Positions 42,849-49,048 of a DNA stretch of 64,000 bases are shown here, in pieces. The notes beneath the pieces are model-generated. The model had not been told where the DNA came from and searched no databases. It was given only the letters and a program-made list of their open reading frames with translations. This stretch comes from CAWBXL01 sp963837365 (GTDB taxonomy: Bacteria; Acidobacteriota; Terriglobia; Terriglobales; Acidobacteriaceae), in NCBI GenBank assembly GCA_963837365.1, contig CAWIMW010000003.1, positions 868,001 to 932,000 on the forward strand, read 5' to 3'. The first letter of the stretch is position 1. Each line of letters opens with the position of its first letter. The translations under genes were made by a program, and so were the position numbers.

Positions 42849-42860
42849 GGGGGGGGGGGG
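42849..42860. repeat. Run of twelve G residues
   Basis: A homopolymer of twelve G lies in the non-coding stretch 42734-43277 and is followed within ten bases by a run of eight T. Such tracts are slippage-prone in vivo and in sequencing. No credible gene spans it. Confidence 0.8.
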
Positions 42861-42945
42861 CGGACAAAATTTTTTTTCTGTGTCTATTGTTTTGTTCTCT
42901 GTCTTTATGCCTTTGTTGCTGATTCTCTCTCTCGTTTAGATTTTT

Positions 42946-43260
42946 CAGCCACGGATTCGCACGGATCCACACGGATTTTTAACATTTGATCCGTGTGAAA
43001 CCGTGAAGATCCGTGGCTTAGCCTTGCGCACTACCCGACGCCAACCCCCGCAAATAATTTGCTGCGCCATCCACAATATTTCTTGGGATGGGGTTCGTCG
43101 TCACTGGAACTGACCACCCCAAATCCTTTGCCGCAGATTTACGCAGATCAACGCGTATAAGAAAAAGGGAATCCGCGTGAATCGGCGAAAATCTGCGGCT
43201 AAGATTTTGCGACTACTCTCCTCAATCGCCTCGCAAATAATTTGGCGCGCCATCCCAACA
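42946..43260. repeat. Two diverged copies of a palindrome-plus-tail unit
   Basis: Most of the gene-free stretch 42734-43277 is two related units. Unit 1 has AGCCACGGATTCGCACGGAT and its inverse ATCCGTGGCT around 42949-43020; unit 2 has GCCGCAGATTTACGCAGAT and its inverse ATCTGCGGC around 43129-43200. Each palindrome is followed by a similar tail: TTGCGCACTAC...CGCAAATAATTTG...GCGCCATCC in the first and TTGCGACTACT...CGCAAATAATTTG...GCGCCATCC in the second. This looks like an old tandem duplication whose palindrome cores have diverged while keeping symmetry. Confidence 0.7.
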
Positions 43261-43277
43261 GCGAAATCTTATAAAGT

Positions 43278-44591
43278 ATGGACATGGATGGCTCTCTCCG
43301 CGTGGTCGTGATTGGCGGCGGTTTTGGCGGACTGTTGGCTGTGCGCACTTTGAAGCATGCCCCCGTCCGGGTGACGTTGATTGACCGCCGGAACTATCAT
43401 ACTTTCCAGCCTCTGCTTTACCAGGTGGCGACTGCGGGACTGTCGCCGGGAGAGATTGCCGCGCCCATTCGCTGGATTCTCCGCAACCAGCACAATGTAG
43501 AGGTGCTGATGGGCGAGGTGCAGGACTTTGATCTTGCCCGAAAAGTCGTGAAGCTTCCTGACCTTGAAATTCCGTATGACTACCTGATCGTCGCTACCGG
43601 CGCCAGCCACGCTTATTTTGGCCATGACGATTGGGAACCCATGGCGCCCGGACTCAAAACCATCGAAGACGCGATCGAGATTCGCCGACGGGTGTTTCTT
43701 GCCTTTGAGTTGGCTGAGCGGCGGGCGGTGCATGACGACGCCCACGCTCCGCTTAATTTTGTAGTGGTTGGCGGAGGGCCTACGGGGGTTGAGCTGGCAG
43801 GGACCTTGACGGAAATTGCGCGACGCGTGCTGGCTGATGAGTTTCACTCGATTGATCCCAAACGCGCGCGCATCATGCTGTTTGAGGGAGGGCCGCGGGT
43901 GCTGGCGACCTATCCTGAGGACCTTTCCCGCAGCGCGGAAAAACAACTTCGCACCCTGGGAGTAGAAGTACACACTTCGGCGCAGGTCACGAAGATCGAG
44001 GCGGGATCGGTCCACGTGGGTGAGACACGAATTCCGGCGGCGGTGGTGCTTTGGGCGGCGGGAGTGTCGGCGTCGCCTTTGGGCAAGAAATTGGGAGTGC
44101 CCGTGGACCGCGTTGGCCGCGTGCTGGTGAATCCGGATTTGAGCATTCCAGGACACAGCGAAGTATTTGTCATCGGCGATCTTGCGTTCTTGAAACAGGC
44201 GAATGGAAAGCTGGTGCCCGGAGTCGCTCCTGCGGCCATGCAGCAAGGCAAATCGGCGGCAAAAAATATTCGGCGTGATTTAGATGGAGAGCCGCGCGAA
44301 AATTTCAACTATTGGAACAAGGGAGATCTGGCCACCATCGGGCGGTCGGCCGCGGTGGCGAACTTTGGCAAGCTGCATATCTCTGGATTTCTGGCCTGGC
44401 TTTCCTGGTTGTTTGTCCACATTTTCTTCCTGATCGGGTTCCGCAACCGGATTGTGGTGATGATTTCCTGGGCCTGGTCTTACTTCACCTTCCAACGTGG
44501 GGCAAGGTTGATTACAGGAGATACGCGGTTGCCCGGTTGGCTTGAAAGTCAGAAAGAAGAAGAGAACGCTGCGCATCAGGAAATCTCTTGA
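43278..44591 (+). CDS. ndh: Type II NADH dehydrogenase (NDH-2)
   Basis: Single-subunit FAD enzyme oxidising NADH and reducing quinone without proton pumping; bound to the inner face of the membrane. It has 437 residues. The FAD site is RVVVIGGGFGGLLAVRTLKH. ATGASHAYFGHDDWEPMAPG and the NADH site NFVVVGGGPTGVELAGTL are family-typical, as is VFVIGDLAFLKQANGKLVPG with VAPAAMQQGKSAAKNI. The C-terminal helix (AWLSWLFVHIFFLIGFRNR) anchors it. It is monocistronic between two repeat regions. Confidence 0.95.
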   Translation: MDMDGSLRVVVIGGGFGGLLAVRTLKHAPVRVTLIDRRNYHTFQPLLYQVATAGLSPGEIAAPIRWILRNQHNVEVLMGEVQDFDLARKVVKLPDLEIPYDYLIVATGASHAYFGHDDWEPMAPGLKTIEDAIEIRRRVFLAFELAERRAVHDDAHAPLNFVVVGGGPTGVELAGTLTEIARRVLADEFHSIDPKRARIMLFEGGPRVLATYPEDLSRSAEKQLRTLGVEVHTSAQVTKIEAGSVHVGETRIPAAVVLWAAGVSASPLGKKLGVPVDRVGRVLVNPDLSIPGHSEVFVIGDLAFLKQANGKLVPGVAPAAMQQGKSAAKNIRRDLDGEPRENFNYWNKGDLATIGRSAAVANFGKLHISGFLAWLSWLFVHIFFLIGFRNRIVVMISWAWSYFTFQRGARLITGDTRLPGWLESQKEEENAAHQEIS

Positions 44592-44618
44592 TCGTGCATC
44601 CGTGGAGGCCCGAGCTTA

Positions 44619-44891
44619 TCTCTGCGGCCTCAGCGGTCTTTCTTTGCGCTCTCTGCGCTTTAAGATTTGGTAGTCCCGGCAAAGCCGAAGCTTGCACCGC
44701 AGAAGTGGTGCCCCAATTTGGCTTTCTTTGCGTACTTGCGGCGTTTCTTGGGGTTCTTTGCGGTCCAATTCTTTTGACTTACGCGGACGGCATAAAGATC
44801 TTAACCGCTAAGGGCGCAGAGAACACCGCGCAGAGGACGCAAAGATAACCAACTTTAGGACACCATCACCGCAGAGATCGCAGAAAACTAT
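44619..44891. repeat. Inverted GCAGAG/CTCTGCG repeats
   Basis: The 350-base gap before the NfeD gene carries the left unit TCTCTGCGGCCTCAGCGGTC with TTTGCGCTCTCTGCGCTTT at 44619-44663. Its partners are ACCGCTAAGGGCGCAGAG and GCGCAGAGGACGCAAAG at 44800-44848, then ACCGCAGAGATCGCAGAAAA at 44869-44890. Units are roughly ten-base periodic (GCAGAG, GCGCAGAG, ACGCAAAG). They belong to the same style as the repeats at 2391, 42946 and 48631. No gene is evident in this gap. Confidence 0.6.
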
Positions 44892-44963
44892 CAATCCTAA
44901 TTTCTGTTCAATACTCGCAACCAAGGCACCTTTTGAGAGACAATGTTGCTAGAGGGCCAAAGC

Positions 44964-46289
44964 ATGAAGCCCCACTTTGTGAAGCATCTACTTCGTGGTT
45001 TATTCGTCGCGCTGATTCTCGCGGGAATTTCCCTGCCCGCGTCTGCCGAAGTACTCAAAATCGTGGTGGATGACACCATCAATCCCATTACCGATGAATT
45101 CATCGGCCGCGCATTGGCCGAAGCCGAACGGAGCAATGACCAAGCCCTGCTGATTGAGATCAGTACTCCGGGCGGATTGCTGTCGTCCATGCAGGACATT
45201 ATCCAAACCATTCTGTCCGCCAAAATTCCCGTGATCATCTACGTAACTCCGAGTGGGGCCAGCGCAGCATCTGCCGGATTTTTCATACTGGAGAGTTGCG
45301 ATGTTGCAGCCATGGCACCGGGAACGAACACCGGCGCGGCCCATCCCGTTTCGATGTTTGGCAAGATGGACGATGTGATGAAAGAGAAGATTGAAAACGA
45401 CATGGCCGCGCTCATGCGTTCCTATGTGTCGAAACGCGGACGGAACGTTGAGCTGGCCGAAAGCGCGATCCGGCAGTCCAAGTCGTTTACCGATCAGGAA
45501 GCTCTCTCCCAGAAGATGATTGACTACGTCGCGCCCAGCGTCGATGACCTGTTCAAGCAGATGCAGGGCAAGCCAGTAAAGCTGTTCAACGGCCAGAGCG
45601 TGACGCTGAACCTCGTAGGCCAGCCGGTGCGCTTGTATGACATGAGTCTCCGGCAGCAGATACTTACGCACCTGATGAATCCCAATATTTTACTGATTAT
45701 TCTGGCGGTTGGCGCACTTTGCCTTTATATCGAATTTAACCATCCGGGCGCGGTGGTGCCGGGGACCATTGGCGTGGTTTGCATTCTTCTGGCTGCCTTC
45801 GCCATGAATCTATTGCCGGTCCGCTTCGCAGCCCTGGCGCTGATCCTCACTTCGTTTGTCTTTTTTGCGTTGGAGGCGAAGTTTGCCACACATGGAGTGC
45901 TGGGGATTGCTGGCGTCGTCACCATGGTGTTTGGCGGTTTGTTGCTGGTGGATGCGCCGATTCCCGAGATGCAGGTGCATTTGTGGACAGCGCTGGCGGT
46001 GAGTGTGCCGCTGGGGGTCATAACCGTATTTCTAATGAATATTGCGCTGAAGGCCAGAGCCAACAAAGTGGTGACCGGAGAGCAGGGATTAGTTGGTGAA
46101 ATTGCCATCGCACAAACCGCATTGATGCCTCTTGGCAAGGTCATCATTCATGGTGAGCTCTGGGATGCGGTCTCTTCTACGGAAGTAGCAGTTGGCCAGA
46201 GCGTCGTGGTGCGCCGGGTTGACGGGTTACGGTTGCTGGTTGACCCCGCACCTGCAAGTCAGCAGATGCCGGTAAGCGTCGCGATGTAA
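44964..46289 (+). CDS. nfeD: NfeD-family membrane serine protease
   Basis: Membrane protein of 441 residues with an N-terminal ClpP-fold protease domain, a four-helix membrane core and a C-terminal OB-fold NfeD domain. The start at 44964 has AGAGGG seven bases upstream and opens a signal peptide (LLRGLFVALILAGISLPASA). The protease part has IEISTPGGLLSSMQDII and the catalytic serine region VTPSGASAASAGFFILESCD, with a lysine in FGKMDDVMKEKIEND as candidate base. OB-fold signature: GEQGLVGEIAIAQTALMPLG and VGQSVVVRRVDGLRLLV. It precedes a slipin gene, its usual partner. Confidence 0.92.
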   Translation: MKPHFVKHLLRGLFVALILAGISLPASAEVLKIVVDDTINPITDEFIGRALAEAERSNDQALLIEISTPGGLLSSMQDIIQTILSAKIPVIIYVTPSGASAASAGFFILESCDVAAMAPGTNTGAAHPVSMFGKMDDVMKEKIENDMAALMRSYVSKRGRNVELAESAIRQSKSFTDQEALSQKMIDYVAPSVDDLFKQMQGKPVKLFNGQSVTLNLVGQPVRLYDMSLRQQILTHLMNPNILLIILAVGALCLYIEFNHPGAVVPGTIGVVCILLAAFAMNLLPVRFAALALILTSFVFFALEAKFATHGVLGIAGVVTMVFGGLLLVDAPIPEMQVHLWTALAVSVPLGVITVFLMNIALKARANKVVTGEQGLVGEIAIAQTALMPLGKVIIHGELWDAVSSTEVAVGQSVVVRRVDGLRLLVDPAPASQQMPVSVAM

Positions 46290-46412
46290 CAGAGTTCATC
46301 AGCATCAGGTGTGACAACTCAGCCGCTGTGGAAGAACTGCTTCGACACGGTTGAAGTGCTGTACAATCCGCCGCAGAGACAAGTTGCGGCTTAGGTTGTG
46401 GAGGAAAGAAAG

Positions 46413-47201
46413 ATGGAAATCTTTGGATTCGGATTTTGGACGGTCGTGGGTATCATTGTTGTTCTTTATCTCTTAAGTTCGATCAAGATCCTTGCCGAGT
46501 ACGAGCGGGGTGTAATCTTCCGCTTGGGCCGTTTGCTGGGAACAGCCAAAGGGCCGGGCGTGATCTTGGTATTTGCCCCGATTGACCGCATTGTGCGCGT
46601 CTCACTGCGGCAAGAAGCTTTGGAAGTGCCGCCGCAGGACATCATCACCCGCGACAACGTGACCCTGAAAGTAAATGCGGTCATCTTTCTTCGCGTCATC
46701 GAGCCGCGCAAGGCGGTGGTGGAAGTTTCGAACTACGTTTACCAGACTTCGCAGTTTGCGCAGACCACGCTGCGCTCGGTCTTGGGTGAAGTGGAACTCG
46801 ACGAACTGCTGGCGCATCGCGACAAAATAAACACACGGTTGCAGAGCATCCTGGACACCCACACCTCACCCTGGGGCGTGAAAGTCACCAACGTAGAGGT
46901 CAAGCAAGTGGACATGCCCGAGTCCATGTTGCGCGCCATGGCCAAACAGGCGGAGGCGGAGCGCGAGAAGCGGTCGAAGATCATTCACGCGGAGGGCGAG
47001 TTCTCCGCCGCGCAACGGCTGGTGGATGCCGCTCATCTGCTGGCTACAGAACCGGTCTCGGTGCAGTTGCGCTATTTGCAGACGCTGACTGAAATTGGAG
47101 TGGAGAAGAATACCACCGTGGTCTTCCCTGTTCCTGTGGACTTCTTCTCCGGACTACAAAAGATCTTAGGCAAGCCGGACGGCAATGCATCTGGAAGCTA
47201 A
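46413..47201 (+). CDS. Slipin (stomatin-like SPFH/band 7 protein)
   Basis: Membrane-associated scaffold of 262 residues. The ATG at 46413 has GGAGG seven bases upstream, better than the GTG at 46398. An N-terminal helix (FWTVVGIIVVLYLLSSIKIL) leads to the SPFH domain: AEYERGVIFRLGRLLGTAKG, VSLRQEALEVPPQDIITRDN, VTLKVNAVIFLRVIEPRKAV. The coiled-coil end contains AMAKQAEAEREKRSKIIHAE. Slipins pair with NfeD proteases, which are proposed to cleave the stomatin C-terminus. Confidence 0.94.
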   Translation: MEIFGFGFWTVVGIIVVLYLLSSIKILAEYERGVIFRLGRLLGTAKGPGVILVFAPIDRIVRVSLRQEALEVPPQDIITRDNVTLKVNAVIFLRVIEPRKAVVEVSNYVYQTSQFAQTTLRSVLGEVELDELLAHRDKINTRLQSILDTHTSPWGVKVTNVEVKQVDMPESMLRAMAKQAEAEREKRSKIIHAEGEFSAAQRLVDAAHLLATEPVSVQLRYLQTLTEIGVEKNTTVVFPVPVDFFSGLQKILGKPDGNASGS

Positions 47202-47802
47202 TGGCCGCGAAGACGCCGGAGGAAGCCGCTTGACAGAGCCTCCAGATACCGAGATCACACTAGGGACGGGCAAGATGCTGGCCCTGTTCTTTGGGCTGGT
47301 TGTGCTGTGCTCGGTTTTCTTTGCGCTGGGGTTCAAGTTGGGGAAAGGATCGGTCAGCGGGGTAGAGTTGTCTTCCTCCCCTTCCTCGACATCACCCGGC
47401 GGCGCGGCGGCAAAGCCTGCGACCAAGCCGGCCACGAACCCCTCAGACCTCACGTTTTACAAATCCGTGGGGCAGGACAGCGCTCCGGTGCAGCTCTCGC
47501 AGCCTCAGACAGCCGCGAAGCCTGCTGATGGCGGGGATAGCCAGACGGCCGCTCCAACTGACCAGGCGTCAGCGCCGGCGGCGACCAGCAGTTATTTCGT
47601 GCAGGTAGCCGCGGTAAGCAAGCAGGAAGACGCGGACGCGCTGGTGGATGCTTTGAAGAAGAAGCAGTACGCAGCCTTTGCCACCACCCTTGCCGACAAG
47701 CTTTATCATGTGCAGGTGGGGCCGTTTAACGATATCAAGGATGCGGAAGCTACCCGGGCCAAGCTGGTCGGGGATGGGTACAATCCGATTCTGAAGAAGT
47801 GA
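47185..47802 (+). CDS. SPOR-domain membrane protein
   Basis: Inner-membrane protein whose C-terminal SPOR domain would bind denuded glycan strands at the septum. One helix, MLALFFGLVVLCSVFFALGF, is followed by a long Ala/Pro/Thr-rich linker and the SPOR domain at about 135-203 (YFVQVAAVSKQEDADALVDA, YHVQVGPFNDIKDAEATRAK). The ATG at 47185 overlaps the slipin gene, but a TTG at 47230 with GGAGG seven bases upstream is a strong alternative, giving 190 residues instead of 205. It forms an operon with nfeD and the slipin. Confidence 0.88.
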   Translation: MHLEANGREDAGGSRLTEPPDTEITLGTGKMLALFFGLVVLCSVFFALGFKLGKGSVSGVELSSSPSSTSPGGAAAKPATKPATNPSDLTFYKSVGQDSAPVQLSQPQTAAKPADGGDSQTAAPTDQASAPAATSSYFVQVAAVSKQEDADALVDALKKKQYAAFATTLADKLYHVQVGPFNDIKDAEATRAKLVGDGYNPILKK

Positions 47803-47817
47803 TCGTGGTTCAGCGGC

Positions 47818-47893
47818 ATTACGCTTCACGCAAGAAGCAGATTCCTCCTCTTCCCCTTCGACAAGCTCAGGGGAATCGTCGGAATGACAGATT
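47818..47893. repeat. CTTCGACAAGCTCAGG / GGAATGACA type element
   Basis: The gap between convergent genes holds GCAGATTCCTCCTCTTCC, CCTTCGACAAGCTCAGGGGA and CGTCGGAATGACAGATT. Its first and last parts recall 7108-7148 (CAGATTCCTCG ... CGAAATGACAAG). Sequences of this type are scattered between genes in several phyla as I recall. A possible small hairpin occupies the centre. Confidence 0.45.
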
Positions 47894-47896
47894 GAG

Positions 47897-48508
47897 TTAG
47901 TCGCTGCTATAGCGTTGTTCTTTCCACGGGTCGCCGTACATGTGATAGCCGTTCTGCTCCCAAAATCCTGCGGCGTCATGGTCCAGGAATTCCATCCCTC
48001 GCAGCCACTTAACTGACTTCCAGCCGTAGAGATGAGGAACAATCAGGCGCATGGGATAGCCGTGGTCTGCCGACAATGGTTCGCCGTCATGGTGGGTAGC
48101 CAGTATCACTTCGGGGCGATCGAGGTCGGCTATGGGGACGTTAGCGGTGAATCCCTGCTCGGCGTGGAGCAGGACGTGAGATGCACTCGGTCTCGGATGT
48201 ACCCGCCGCAATATCTCCTGCATGGCGACTCCGTCCCAACGATTGTCGAACCGGCTCCAGCGGGTTACACAATGGAAGTCGCTCATGGTTTGGACTTTGG
48301 GCAGGGCGTTGAACTCATTCCAGGTTAGATTCAAGGGTGATTCAACCAGTCCGTAGATTTTCAGGTCCCAGATTTGAGGACTGAACGTTGGAACCGAACC
48401 GTAATGCAAGACCGGCCATTTCAAGGTCAAGGACTGGCCGGGAGGCAGTTTGCCTTCCTGTCTCTTTTTGCGTTCGGCTTGTTTCCGTTCACTGCCGTCG
48501 AAGAGCAT
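47897..48508 (-). CDS. Sulfite oxidase-like molybdopterin oxidoreductase (YuiH type)
   Basis: A 203-residue protein consisting only of the molybdopterin domain of the sulfite oxidase fold. The molybdenum-ligand cysteine is in MSDFHCVTRWSRFDNRWDG. Cofactor-binding segments LLHAEQGFTANVPIADLDRP, LADHGYPMRL-like SADHGYPMRLIVPHLYGWKS and VKWLRGMEFLDHD are present. It has no signal peptide and no heme domain, like Bacillus YuiH. The physiological substrate is unknown. It converges with the SPOR gene. Confidence 0.92.
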   Translation of the reverse strand: MLFDGSERKQAERKKRQEGKLPPGQSLTLKWPVLHYGSVPTFSPQIWDLKIYGLVESPLNLTWNEFNALPKVQTMSDFHCVTRWSRFDNRWDGVAMQEILRRVHPRPSASHVLLHAEQGFTANVPIADLDRPEVILATHHDGEPLSADHGYPMRLIVPHLYGWKSVKWLRGMEFLDHDAAGFWEQNGYHMYGDPWKEQRYSSD

Positions 48509-48630
48509 GGTGTTCTCTTTTCGCTATTTAGAGTCTAACCGGAGATGAAAGTTTCGGTAGTGGCTCACTTTCAATTGCTTGGCGTTCCTAGCGGTTAGGG
48601 TGTTTGATTTTGGCAGGTACAGGGAAAAAT

Positions 48631-48680
48631 CTTGACCGCAAAGAACGTTAAGAAAAGCCGCAAAGGACGCGAAGAAAACA
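48631..48680. repeat. ACCGCAAAG-type intergenic repeat
   Basis: TTGACCGCAAAGAACGTTAA, AGCCGCAAAGGACGCGAAGA form a short series of GCAAAG/GCGAAG units spaced about ten bases. They match the style of the repeats at 44.8 kb but as a single, non-inverted half. It lies between the oxidoreductase and the ArsR gene, upstream of the ArsR promoter. Confidence 0.45.
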
Positions 48681-48711
48681 ACCGTAAGCCAGTATCAAAG
48701 TTGCGCGCTTA

Positions 48712-48741
48712 TTGACAACCACCAATGCATGCGGCTATTCC
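48712..48741 (+). promoter_or_regulatory. Candidate promoter of the arsR-type gene
   Basis: TTGACA at 48712-48717 and TATTCC at 48736-48741 are separated by 18 bases. Transcription would begin about 48748, only a few bases before the ATG at 48751. The gene lacks a ribosome site, which fits a leaderless message. Confidence 0.45.
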
Positions 48742-48750
48742 TATCCTTCC

Positions 48751-49047
48751 ATGAATCCAGAGCACAATTTAGACCGGATGCTGCACGCCATCGCCGACCC
48801 CAAGCGGCGAAAGATACTTCAAGCTCTCAAAGAACGTGGCGGCTGTTCCATCGGCAAGGATGTGGGGCTGTGTGCGTCTGACATCGAGGCCCGTATAAAC
48901 CTTTCCCAGCCTACTATCTCGCATCATATGGCGATCTTGAAAGAGGCCAAGTTAGTGGAGGCCAAGAAAATCGGGCAATGGATGTGGTATCGGCGAAATG
49001 AGGAAGCGTTGCGTTACTTCGCGTCCCACTTGCGCAAGGCCTTGTGA
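48751..49047 (+). CDS. ArsR-family winged helix regulator
   Basis: A 98-residue DNA-binding protein. The wHTH is LDRMLHAIADPKRRKILQAL, then ASDIEARINLSQPTISHHMA with recognition helix, ILKEAKLVEAKKIGQWMWYR. The frame extends up to a TTG at 48712, but that stretch overlaps a promoter; I choose the ATG at 48751. Two cysteines (GGCSIGKDVGLCASD) in the insert before the HTH are candidate metal or redox ligands. It ends one base before the convergent histidine kinase gene. The regulated target is unknown. Confidence 0.85.
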   Translation: MNPEHNLDRMLHAIADPKRRKILQALKERGGCSIGKDVGLCASDIEARINLSQPTISHHMAILKEAKLVEAKKIGQWMWYRRNEEALRYFASHLRKAL

Positions 49048-49048
49048 G

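Noticed and set aside
42780..42989. Plus-strand frame across the G12 tract
   Set aside because: It translates the homopolymer and a repeat; no coding character and an unstable reading frame.
43269..44246. 325-codon open frame on the minus strand opposite ndh
   Set aside because: Antisense to an intact NDH-2 gene. Composition is Arg/His/Ser-rich without domain pattern.
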